NCBI GenBank assembly: GCA_027577415.1 | Contig: JANBQS010000613.1 | Span: forward strand, 1 to 14,630 | Direction: 5' to 3' | DNA length: 14,630 bases | Origin: Coemansia sp. RSA 922 | Taxonomy: Eukaryota; Kickxellomycota; Kickxellomycetes; Kickxellales; Kickxellaceae | In this document: positions 1 to 6,953 of the stretch, piece after piece | Layout of the letters: each line of letters begins with the position of its first letter | Numbering within the stretch: the first letter of the stretch is position 1 | Translations under genes and position numbers: made by a program | Notes under the pieces: model-generated | Told to the model about the DNA's origin: nothing | Database searches by the model: none | Seen by the model: the letters and a program-made list of their open reading frames with translations, nothing else

Positions 1-588
1 GAAAGGTAAATAGTAGATCCATATCCCTGTTTGTTTTTATTGTATACCAAATGCGTCCACGCGGTTTGAGAGATATCCGGATAGAGATAGCGGGGTTTGC
101 TTTGTGATAAAGACCGGTCTCGTCATGGCTCGTGAAACTCGCTGATAAAGATCATCCGAGCATGTAAACACAAACAAGCGATCTCATTGACACAAAGACA
201 TTAGTGTTGAGGTGTAGTAGATGTCGATCTCTCCTCAAAAGAAAAAAGCAACAACATAGTCTATTAATAGCAGATAGGTGATCTGATTGATAGTTTTTTG
301 TAGCAACTCTGATCTAGCATCACATGAGTCTGTCTGTTTGTAACCGCTCTTGGTCAGCGAGAAATGCACGTGAGGCGTGGTCGCTTGTGGCGGACCCGGG
401 CTGACGCAGACACTGGGAAAAAGAAAAAGAGGGAACACATGACCAGAGAAGTTCCTCTCGCGCATAGAGTCTGGTGGGAGGGACATTAGAGTTTTTGTTC
501 AACACTTTCTATTTTACTTTTATATTTGCACTTTAAGCTTGTCAATTTCCCGCATTATTTTTTTCTTTCAGTTTGCATTCACATTAGA
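1..588. other. left intergenic flank / upstream region of the STRIP gene
   Basis: I see no convincing gene here; all frames are stop-rich. An 83-codon minus-strand ATG frame (235-486) has no recognisable domain and ends in a poly-Phe run. The stretch just upstream of the STRIP gene has a TATATTT element at 521-527 and a pyrimidine-rich tract ending in CAG at 571, followed 17 nt later by the chosen ATG. That tract looks like a 3' splice site, so a 5'-UTR intron is possible, but no donor is convincing. A palindromic CACGTG lies at 367-372. The upstream neighbour is outside the window. Confidence 0.5.
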
Positions 589-3500
589 ATGGAGGTGGAT
601 ATAGCACCGATAACGCTAGAGACCACAAAGACACTGGCACGACTATATCCTTCTGAAGCACGGAGCCAGCCAGCTCGAAGCAGCGTAGGACAGGCAGAGC
701 TACCGCGGCTTTCAGCGTACGACGGGCAGCCGAGTGCTCAGGTGCTGGATAGCTTCTTTGCAGCAGACTTTATCCCGCCATACCAGAACACGAGCAGCAG
801 AGGACGAGCGCAGGTGGGCAGTGCGGCGGATCACGAGTCATATGGCGTAAAGTACGTGCGATACCTGCACCAGTTTTCCCAAGACCAGCTGGCTCGGCTC
901 AAGACGGACGCAGCCTCCGACGAGCGGGTGTTTGTCGACAGGATAGTCGCTGAGCTGGCGGCAGGCGGGCGCAGCGTGTGGGATTCGGCGGCGAGGGAGG
1001 CTGTGCTGGCATACGCGATAGTCGTCCAGGCGCGCATTGAGCAGTCGGCGGAGCTGCTGCAGCCATGGGGGTCCAGGCTGGCTGAGGCGTTTTGGGCATC
1101 GCGGCTGCCGGCCAGCCTGTGGCGGTCCATCCACGCCCACCTGCACCAGTCGTCAGCAGCAGCCGACCCGCCTCAGCTGCCAACGCCGGCGTCGCCCGGC
1201 TCCACCGTCCGAGCCGACGAGCTGGAGGTGGCGGTCGAGCTTTTGTTTCTGTTTTCCAACTGGTCGGCCACCGGCTCAGCCGGCTCGGTCTGCGGCGCAA
1301 TGGGCATGCGAGCGGTCCAGCGCGTGTGCGTGTGCGTGGAGCTGTTCACTCGCTATGCGCGCCACACGCAGCGGCGCCGCACATCGCCGGCGGCCAAGCC
1401 CGGCAGCGCCGACTCGGGAGCCGAGCCGGGCGGCGCGGTGGGGCGCGTGCAGCGGTTGCGGCTGGGGCACAAGGCGCTGCTGCTGCTGGAGGCGACGTGG
1501 CGGCTGGTGGTGGGCGGCGAGGCGCAGGCGTTGCGGCGGATCGGCGACGTGGCGGCGGACGGGGCGCGCGGCGGCATGGGGCGGCAGGGGCTGGCGCGCG
1601 ATGCGCTGCGGCAGATCCGAGAGTCGGTGGAAAAGTACCCGCTGCTGGAGCCCGACGTGCGCGCCGACGCCGAGCGGCTGCAGGCGTTTGTGCACCCGTT
1701 CGACGGCCACCTGACGCGGGTGGCGCAGCTGGCGCGCTTTGGGCCCATCCGCACGCAGCCCGCCGCCGCCAGCCCGTCGCCGCTGCTGCCCGGCGTGGCG
1801 GGGTCGCCGTCGACGCACATGCTGCTGGCCGACATGCTGGCGCGCATGGACACGGCGCCCAAGGGCCCGGCGCCCATTGTTCCGCCGCCCAGCCAGCCGG
1901 TACGCCGGCCACGTGAGCTGGGGCTGTCGCAGCCACCCCCGCGGGCCGCGCGCGAGGCCATTGGCGCGTACGTGGCGTGCGTGCGCATGACGCGGTCCGA
2001 GCGCGAGTACGCCGAGTGGTGGCACCGCCTGGTCAGGGAGCGCGGCATGCCGCTGAGCCTGACGCTGAACGCCGGCGCCAGCACCGGCCCCAAGCGCGGC
2101 ATGAGCAGCGACGTCACCATCAACTACGCCGACGCCGACGCCGACCAGCGCCGACGCAGTGCGGCCGGCCAGCGCTTTGAGTTCTGCGGCATCGTCGAGG
2201 CTGAGGATCTGCCGGGCCTGGAGCTGCACCTGGACGGCCGCGACGCCGAGATTGCCTGGCCGCCGCCCACTGCGCCCGAGCCGGAGCCGCTGCGAGCCGG
2301 GTACGCCGACCTGTACCGCGCGCTGTTCCCGCTGCTGCCTGCGCTGTGCCGCGCGCTGGTGCTGACCGCTGTCAACTGGTCGCCTGTCGAGCGCGAGCTG
2401 CCTCCGCGCCCGTTTCTCGTCAGCGTCGGCCCCCCGCAGGTCTCGTCGGCCACGTGCCTGGGCGTTGTTAAGTACCCCACACCCGTGCCCAGTGCCTCGC
2501 CTGGTGCCGGTGCGGAGGACCCGGCCCGCGCGTCGTCGCCGACTAGTCCGCTGGGCGGATCCAACGTCAAGCGGCTGCTGACGTCGTCGGCGTCGTCTCC
2601 GTCGTTGCCAAGCAGCAGCAGCGCCAGCGACGGCTCAGCTCGGTCTACGGCGTCGCTGCACAGCGGGGGCTCTGACTCGTCTGACGGCTCGTCGGCTGCT
2701 GCTGCTGCCGCGTTGCAAAGGCTGGCCAAGCACGCGCAGGCGCATGCGCCAGCCGAGCTGGCGGCGCGGCTGGTGACGCAGTACGCGCAGTGGCAGGCCG
2801 TGGGCGGGCTGCTGATGCGCGTGATGCTGGGACTGCAGGCCAACCACGTGCTGCAGGCCGACTACATGGCCCAGCTGCTGATGAACGAGAACCTGATCCC
2901 CGCGTTCTTCTGGTGGCTGGGCACTGCTAATCTGGATCTGTGCGTGGACCTTCCGCCGCCCATCCGCGCCCACACTTTCATGGCCGCCTATGCGCCGACT
3001 GCCAGCAGTGGCGGCGGCGAGTGGGCGCCTGCTGTGCGGGGGCTTTACGACTGCATGCGGGTGCTGCGCCGTCTGACGTCACACAACGGGCTGCGCAAGG
3101 GTCTGCTGTACAAGAACAAGGCCTTGTACTTTTACTCGCGTCTGTTGCGGCTCCCGCATGCGTCTATCCGCCAGATCGCTGCCGAGCTGTACCGCGACAT
3201 TATGCCGGTCGTGTCAAAGAAGCAGAAGATGCAGCCTGGCTGTCTTGAGAGCATTGCCCATGTCTATGTCAATGCGCCGCCGTCGCTGGCTGATGCCTTT
3301 TGGCTGGCCGACTTTTCGCTGGACCCGCAGGTCGAGATGCACAGGCATGTGGAGCTGTTGAGGCTGCTGCATTTTTACCACTACGAGGCCTTTGGTCTGC
3401 GGCTGCCCCGCGACCCGGCGCTGTTCCCCTCGCTTGTCTCACAGGCGGTTGATCCGCCGCCGGCCACTGCGCGCCTTGCGCGTCACTCGTCGTTGCTTAA

Positions 3501-3654
3501 GCCTCTGGGTGGGAAGAAAGTGGTGGTGGCTGGTGGTCCTAAATCTTGTCGGCAAAGCGGCGCGGCAATGGGCGAGTATAGTTGGCTGTTGTGGGAATCA
3601 GATCTAGAAGATACACTCAACGATGTGTACTCTGTGAAAAGCACGACTATATAA
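589..3654 (+). CDS. STRIP/Far11-family STRIPAK complex scaffold (HAM-2/PRO22-like)
   Basis: This is a 1021-residue protein from ATG 589; the frame extends to 526 only through a TTG. It resembles the N1974 / striatin-interacting protein family (animal STRIP1/2, yeast Far11, Neurospora HAM-2, Sordaria PRO22). That family scaffolds the PP2A-containing STRIPAK complex, usually on endomembranes. Residues ~40-185 and ~208-385 fit the N-terminal N1974-type helical region. Residues ~452-490 contain the EAIGAYVACVRMTRSERE segment. A Ser/Pro/Ala-rich linker spans ~630-705. Residues ~735-1015 match the C-terminal domain: NHVLQADYMAQLL at ~752 (human STRIP1 has NHVYQFEYMAQHL from memory), then RVLRRLTSHNGLRKGLLYKN at ~824 and MGEYSWLLWESDL near the end. 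Third positions are strongly G/C, unlike the AT-rich flanks. It converges with the Myb-like gene. The family call is fairly sure; the exact N-terminus is less so. Confidence 0.8.
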   Translation: MEVDIAPITLETTKTLARLYPSEARSQPARSSVGQAELPRLSAYDGQPSAQVLDSFFAADFIPPYQNTSSRGRAQVGSAADHESYGVKYVRYLHQFSQDQLARLKTDAASDERVFVDRIVAELAAGGRSVWDSAAREAVLAYAIVVQARIEQSAELLQPWGSRLAEAFWASRLPASLWRSIHAHLHQSSAAADPPQLPTPASPGSTVRADELEVAVELLFLFSNWSATGSAGSVCGAMGMRAVQRVCVCVELFTRYARHTQRRRTSPAAKPGSADSGAEPGGAVGRVQRLRLGHKALLLLEATWRLVVGGEAQALRRIGDVAADGARGGMGRQGLARDALRQIRESVEKYPLLEPDVRADAERLQAFVHPFDGHLTRVAQLARFGPIRTQPAAASPSPLLPGVAGSPSTHMLLADMLARMDTAPKGPAPIVPPPSQPVRRPRELGLSQPPPRAAREAIGAYVACVRMTRSEREYAEWWHRLVRERGMPLSLTLNAGASTGPKRGMSSDVTINYADADADQRRRSAAGQRFEFCGIVEAEDLPGLELHLDGRDAEIAWPPPTAPEPEPLRAGYADLYRALFPLLPALCRALVLTAVNWSPVERELPPRPFLVSVGPPQVSSATCLGVVKYPTPVPSASPGAGAEDPARASSPTSPLGGSNVKRLLTSSASSPSLPSSSSASDGSARSTASLHSGGSDSSDGSSAAAAAALQRLAKHAQAHAPAELAARLVTQYAQWQAVGGLLMRVMLGLQANHVLQADYMAQLLMNENLIPAFFWWLGTANLDLCVDLPPPIRAHTFMAAYAPTASSGGGEWAPAVRGLYDCMRVLRRLTSHNGLRKGLLYKNKALYFYSRLLRLPHASIRQIAAELYRDIMPVVSKKQKMQPGCLESIAHVYVNAPPSLADAFWLADFSLDPQVEMHRHVELLRLLHFYHYEAFGLRLPRDPALFPSLVSQAVDPPPATARLARHSSLLKPLGGKKVVVAGGPKSCRQSGAAMGEYSWLLWESDLEDTLNDVYSVKSTTI

Positions 3655-3694
3655 CTTATGAGTATAATTTGTAATATATTAGTATTGTGATTTT

Positions 3695-4531
3695 TTAGTT
3701 ACGCCTAGACTTTTCGTAGCGGTATAGGTCTGCTCGGTGTTTTTCGAGTAGTCTCGATACTTCGGCGAATGATCTGCCTGGTAGTTGGTCGCGGACGTCT
3801 TTCCAGGTGACGTTTTCTGCTGATTTAGCGTCGACAGCTGCACGTACAACGTCTAGTTCCGTATTGGTCAGCGGGCGCAATTTGGCAGTGTCTAGTTTGC
3901 AGACCATATTACTTTTCTGGACGCATATCGAATGCATAGGTCTGTCGTAAGTAGTAGTGAGTGTTTCCATATCACTCGTCCTAGCGTGCCTCAAAAGCGG
4001 GTAAAGGTCTTGTAGCATTTGGATCTCAGCCGGTGACCAAAAGCGATGCCTAGATCTCTTCGTCTTTGTCTTTGGTTCCGGAGTATATAGTAGAGCTGGT
4101 TCAGGCGGTACACATAATTTGAGTAACCAAACTTTGGTTTCCTCATCTACCATAAACTCTTGTGATAGTAGTTGGTCGGCAGTTATTCCGGCGTCTGTCG
4201 TGGATTCTTCCTTTTTAGTTAGGTTCTTATGGCGTATCCAACTGCGTGTCATGTAGCTTGATATGAATTTGCATTCGCGTGGGTCACGGTCTAAACGCGT
4301 GGCTATTATTGTCCAGTCCGGTGACTTTTGGCGGTATACCGCTAGTGCTCGTGTGTAGGTGAAGAGCGCGCGTCGTTCGGATAATGTCCAGAGTCTTGTC
4401 TGTGTGCCTCCTGTCCATTGTCCGTGGGGATTGATATTGGGAAATAAGAACTTTACGGGCTCTGCGCTTTGCTCAGAGTAATACCGAATGTGGGGGACTG
4501 TTGAACGTAGAGATAATAAGCGAAATATCAT
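3695..4531 (-). CDS. Myb/SANT-like protein with apparent mitochondrial presequence
   Basis: This is a 278-residue protein from ATG 4531-4529; extension to 4549 would need a TTG. The first 19 residues (MIFRLLSLRSTVPHIRYYS) have Arg at 4, 9 and 16, hydrophobic residues between them and no acid before E20. They end in RYY-S, which fits an R-3-type matrix processing site. Three helix-turn-helix-like segments follow, each with a conserved-looking Trp or pattern: ~46-92 (RLWTLSERRALF...WTIIATRL), ~163-207 (RFWSPAEIQMLQ) and ~220-263 (LTNTELDVV...WKDVRDQLPGRS). This resembles degenerate tandem Myb repeats, so DNA or RNA binding in the mitochondrion is a reasonable inference but unproven. A basic linker (KTKTKRSRHR) at ~154-163 could be a nuclear signal and is the main competing localisation. 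The stop lies 40 bp from the STRIP stop, convergently. Confidence 0.65.
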   Translation of the reverse strand: MIFRLLSLRSTVPHIRYYSEQSAEPVKFLFPNINPHGQWTGGTQTRLWTLSERRALFTYTRALAVYRQKSPDWTIIATRLDRDPRECKFISSYMTRSWIRHKNLTKKEESTTDAGITADQLLSQEFMVDEETKVWLLKLCVPPEPALLYTPEPKTKTKRSRHRFWSPAEIQMLQDLYPLLRHARTSDMETLTTTYDRPMHSICVQKSNMVCKLDTAKLRPLTNTELDVVRAAVDAKSAENVTWKDVRDQLPGRSFAEVSRLLEKHRADLYRYEKSRRN

Positions 4532-4612
4532 TTTTTTTAATATAGACAAGTTATAAGAAAACTATAAAATTTTTTTTTTTTTCGAAATTCTGACCCCTCT
4601 CTTTTTGAAGGG

Positions 4613-4936
4613 TTAATCTTCTGGTGTGGGGAATGTAACTATGGGGGAGCCTATATTTTTTTGTGTTTCGATGTGTTTTATCAATTCCTCAATTGTTTGC
4701 ACTGATACTAATGTCCTAAAATAGAATACTGTGCTGTACATCAATTGAATAAACATCTTGGAGTCCATGGGAATACCATTCATGTGAGAGTATATTTTCA
4801 CTACTGAGCGTACTTTACCAGATGGATGTCCTATTTCCAAACACTTGCTTACATCGCCTACAGTAGAGAATGTATTGACACGGACTAGTGTTATAACGTA
4901 TGTGTCTGCGTCTATTAGACTTAGTGTTTGCGACAT
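4613..4936 (-). CDS. small orphan protein, 107 aa
   Basis: I do not recognise this protein. The ATG at 4936-4934 gives MSQTLSLIDADTYVITLVRV...; the frame runs further upstream to 5056 only from a TTG, through a low-complexity Phe/Ser stretch encoded by a homopolymer region, which I regard as leader. The protein has no signal peptide or membrane helix. Residues ~39-92 look like alternating helix and strand (KVRSVVKIYSHMN, FIQLMYSTVFYF, TIEELIKHIET). The pattern can be aligned loosely with the small gene at 5360-5638, suggesting a diverged paralogue. An uninterrupted T14 tract ends a few bases before the ATG on the sense strand. It lies 81 bp upstream of the Myb-like gene on the same strand. 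An orphan lineage-specific gene is most likely; a chance ORF cannot be excluded. Confidence 0.45.
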   Translation of the reverse strand: MSQTLSLIDADTYVITLVRVNTFSTVGDVSKCLEIGHPSGKVRSVVKIYSHMNGIPMDSKMFIQLMYSTVFYFRTLVSVQTIEELIKHIETQKNIGSPIVTFPTPED

Positions 4937-5359
4937 TATAAAAAAAAAAAAAATAATAAGAGAAGAGGAGAAAAGAGAGTGGTAGAAAATATCTAGTGTA
5001 ATTTTCACTATAGTAGTTTTTTTTTCTTCTTTTTGGGATAGACTTGGTGACTGCAAACTTGTAAAAGAAAATAGGCCTCCTTTTTAAACCCCCCAACGCT
5101 TTTAGGAAAAGAATAGTTTTTTTAAGCAAGGCCACCCCCCAACTTGGCCAAACATACTTTCTAGATCACTGTTAATTAGCTATGGTTTAATGTTGTTTTA
5201 TTTAGAATGCATACTAATAAAAAGCTTATTGTTGTCATAAAATTGCCTTATCCCAAGTAAAGGGGGTGCTGAACAGTGACATAAATGTCTACTTGTGTAA
5301 GCACTAGTGAGTTGGGAATTATAGCACCCAAAAAATTAGGTTGAATCCTATTTCTTTGT
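4937..5359. other. AT-rich intergenic region upstream of the 107-aa gene
   Basis: No protein-like frame with an ATG is supported. The region holds an A14 tract (4940-4953), several T-runs, a minus-strand TTTAAAAA element at 5081-5088 and two copies of a C6AAC motif described separately. From about 5144 to 5359, which is the 3' side of the 5360-5638 gene, I see only unstructured AT-rich sequence. An AATAAA-like element on the plus strand near 5215 belongs to no clear plus-strand gene. Confidence 0.45.
5089..5143 (-). promoter_or_regulatory. paired GTTGGGGGG motif near a TATA-like box
   Basis: On the minus strand GTTGGGGGG occurs twice, at 5135-5143 and 5089-5097, 46 bp apart. The nearer copy abuts TTTAAAAA (5088-5081), a plausible TATA variant about 145 bp before the ATG of the 107-aa gene. 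The distal copy is flanked by an inverted GGCCA/TGGCC pair (5130-5134 and 5145-5149). The repeat and spacing are seen directly; a role as activator sites for the small gene is inference. Confidence 0.25.
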
Positions 5360-5638
5360 TTACTGACGAGTAATGACATAGTAATACTGAGTGGCTTCCC
5401 TATTAATAATATCTTGTACAGTTATCGGCGCGGGTCTATTTTCCAAGTAGTATCCAGGGTCGCTCGCGTAGAACAATACGTCAAACTTATCTCTCGGGTA
5501 CTCAGCAATGGTCCAATTGTTTATCAGCCTAATGAAGTCGATAGCTTCACAAACTGCTGCCTCTATAGCTTTCTCGGTATATTTTGCTATTTTGTAGTTC
5601 TGGTTGTTGCCAACAGAGGATAAAGTAGCTACAGCCAT
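5360..5638 (-). CDS. small orphan protein, 92 aa
   Basis: I do not recognise this protein. ATG 5638-5636 begins MAVATLSSVGNNQNYKIAKY; the longer frame to 5725 starts at TTG and adds an AT-rich leader, so I excluded it. The product is soluble-looking and mixed-charge: a helical stretch at ~20-40 (AIEAAVCEAIDFIRLINN), then YPRDKFDVLFYASDPGYY, then ITVQDIINREATQYYYV near the C-terminus. The balanced composition and ordinary codons inside an AT-rich region favour a real gene. A weak alignment to the 107-aa protein (V..VI..I..N....KF..L.Y....Y....TV.ELI) suggests common ancestry. A TATA-like element lies ~110 bp upstream, and the gene is divergent from the ORF at 5785. Confidence 0.5.
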   Translation of the reverse strand: MAVATLSSVGNNQNYKIAKYTEKAIEAAVCEAIDFIRLINNWTIAEYPRDKFDVLFYASDPGYYLENRPAPITVQDIINREATQYYYVITRQ

Positions 5639-5745
5639 GATAAACGTATGAATGTAAAAAAAATTGGTGGCAGATAAGTGTTCAAGTGATGTGTGTGTAA
5701 GGAATAATAAAAAACAATTGAGCAAGACAGCCCATCCCTGCTCCC

Positions 5746-5753
5746 TTTTTATA
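5746..5753 (-). promoter_or_regulatory. TATAAAAA box upstream of the 92-aa gene
   Basis: The minus strand reads TATAAAAA at 5753-5746, about 110 bp upstream of ATG 5638, within the 146-bp divergent spacer shared with the plus-strand ORF at 5785. It is a good sequence match to a TATA box; its use is inferred. Confidence 0.35.
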
Positions 5754-5784
5754 TCATTATCGCGGCCTCCAATCTCTCTCAGAG

Positions 5785-6018
5785 ATGAATTCGAGCAGCA
5801 CTGCTTTTGTTACGCGCGCCATAGCGCAGCGTGAGGGCCCACGTGATCAGTCCAGTGATGATACACGTTTATCGGTTGCCACGGACTCACAACGCCCAAA
5901 TGACCCACCACCGATAGATGATCGCCCGCCTACAAAGAGGCACAACACGGCGACACTAAGGGTATCGGGAAAGACGTATTTCCGTCTATGGAAACGGGCC
6001 ATGAAAAAGGCTATATAA
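5785..6018 (+). CDS. possible small basic protein, 77 aa
   Basis: An ATG-initiated frame of 77 codons starting MNSSSTAFVTRAIAQREG. The middle is rich in Pro, Asp and Arg (NDPPPIDDRPPTKR) and looks disordered. The last ~20 residues (VSGKTYFRLWKRAMKKAI) form a strongly basic helix-like tail. I recognise no domain. The ATG follows a pyrimidine-CAG sequence by 2 nt, so if a splice acceptor is used there this could be a downstream exon of a longer transcript. The stop overlaps a TATATAAA string (6012-6019), which could instead be a core promoter for something downstream. It may be real, part of a spliced gene, or chance. Confidence 0.3.
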   Translation: MNSSSTAFVTRAIAQREGPRDQSSDDTRLSVATDSQRPNDPPPIDDRPPTKRHNTATLRVSGKTYFRLWKRAMKKAI

Positions 6019-6040
6019 ACATTATCCTGTCGACATCCAG

Positions 6041-6061
6041 AGTGAGACACTTGTTCTCACT
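6041..6061 (+). other. perfect 7-bp inverted repeat followed by T-run
   Basis: AGTGAGA at 6041-6047 and TCTCACT at 6055-6061 are exact reverse complements separated by CACTTGT, and the right arm runs into TTTTT (6061-6065). This could be a 3'-end hairpin of the 77-codon transcript or a Pol III-like stop. Only the structure is seen; the role is unknown. Confidence 0.35.
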
Positions 6062-6833
6062 TTTTATACGCTCATATTTATTATATTCTATACGCTACAC
6101 CGCTCGCTACGCACGCTAAATAACACTTTCCCCTTCCTTGCCCCAACCATCGTGTCATGCCTTGTCTCCCTGGAAAGGAGCTTGAAAGAACGCAATCTAT
6201 CTTGCAGTCTTGCAATAAAGCTGGCCAAAAGAGGTTCTTTTTAAAGCACGGAAAGGGGGTGAAAGGGGAAGCGGCTTTCCAGAATGCAAGAGCGTGAGTG
6301 GGTGCAATAAACGATAGAGTCCGTGTGGTGGAATGTTCTTTGCTGGCTATGGAGAAGGGATTTGGCATTGCCTCTCGTGAACTAAAAATACGTTGGGAGG
6401 GGACTTTGGCCTTTTTTTTCTTGCGGGCAAAAGGGCGTTGGAGGCTTTGGCGTTGCTTTCACCATGTACAGAAAGGCATTGGGGACTTTGCGCTCCACAT
6501 GTAGAAAGCAGCAGTGTTCTGCTGGTTTACTTTGGAACCTATGGATTAAGAAGGTGGTTGCATGAATATATTGTTTTGAGTCCAGCTCATATGTGCATTG
6601 ATTCTATTTTTTTTATTGGGGGTATTGGGTGTTGTGAATAAGTGTCTGTCTCAGCTTGGCATAAATCCTTATGTCTCAGATTTTAACAATGCATTATTTG
6701 GATATAGCAACATTCCCCCCTCCTTCCAAATTCGTGCTAGAGCATAGGCGTTGTAACTCAAGCTATTCATGCATCCACTTTTTGCGATCTGGAACAAAAA
6801 AGGACACAAAATATAAAAATACAAGCCTTTTGC

Positions 6834-6850
6834 AAAAAAAAAAAAAAAAA
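6834..6850 (+). repeat. A17 homopolymer tract
   Basis: Seventeen consecutive A bases lie 20 bp upstream of the protease TATA box. This could be a nucleosome-excluding poly(dA:dT) promoter tract or the tail of an old retroposed sequence; no flanking target-site duplication is evident, which favours the promoter role. Confidence 0.6.
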
Positions 6851-6870
6851 GAAGTATAGGTCGCTAGAGA

Positions 6871-6876
6871 TATAAA
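6871..6876 (+). promoter_or_regulatory. TATA box of the serine protease gene
   Basis: TATAAA lies 78 bp upstream of ATG 6954 and is followed by a pyrimidine-rich stretch (~6885-6905) suited to transcription initiation. Position and context support a core promoter; its use is inferred. Confidence 0.45.
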
Positions 6877-6953
6877 GCTAATATCTTTCCTTCTTTTTAT
6901 TTTTGTTGAGTAAATGACCAACATTATCTTCGCTATTATAATTTATTCTTAGC

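Larger units (their letters stand above)
6062..6953. other. long intergenic region upstream of the protease
   Basis: No recognisable gene. A 95-codon minus-strand ATG frame (6081-6368) exists but has implausible composition. I looked for tRNA B-box, U1-U6, SRP and RNase P/MRP core sequences by eye and recognised none. Local structure includes a GGAAAG...CTTTCC pairing (~6250-6280) and repeated GGGACTTTG words near 6400 and 6484. An A17 tract sits at 6834-6850. The last ~80 bp are the protease core promoter. Confidence 0.45.

Noticed and set aside
235..486. Minus-strand 83-codon ATG frame upstream of STRIP.
   Set aside because: No domain, ends in a poly-Phe stretch, lies in stop-rich spacer; the acceptor-like tract on the minus strand near 421-440 has no matching donor.
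1276..2229. Long antisense frames (up to 317 codons) opposite the STRIP gene, and alternative plus frames at 1037-1916.
   Set aside because: They are Arg/Ala/His-rich products of the extreme GC content; the STRIP frame has recognisable homology through the same region.
4815..5135. 106-codon minus-strand frame overlapping the 107-aa gene.
   Set aside because: Phe/Tyr/Lys-rich translation of homopolymers with no plausible structure.
6081..6368. Minus-strand 95-codon ATG frame.
   Set aside because: Composition is rich in Trp, Cys, Phe and Ser with no segment pattern, and overlaps plus-strand frames equally long; looks like chance.
6090..6850. Possible tRNA, snRNA, SRP or RNase P/MRP gene.
   Set aside because: By-eye search for B-box, U1-U6 cores and conserved P/MRP regions found no match; only a covariance search could settle it.
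6671..6859. Plus-strand 62-codon frame ending in poly-Lys.
   Set aside because: The C-terminus is translation of the A17 tract; no homology or codon support.
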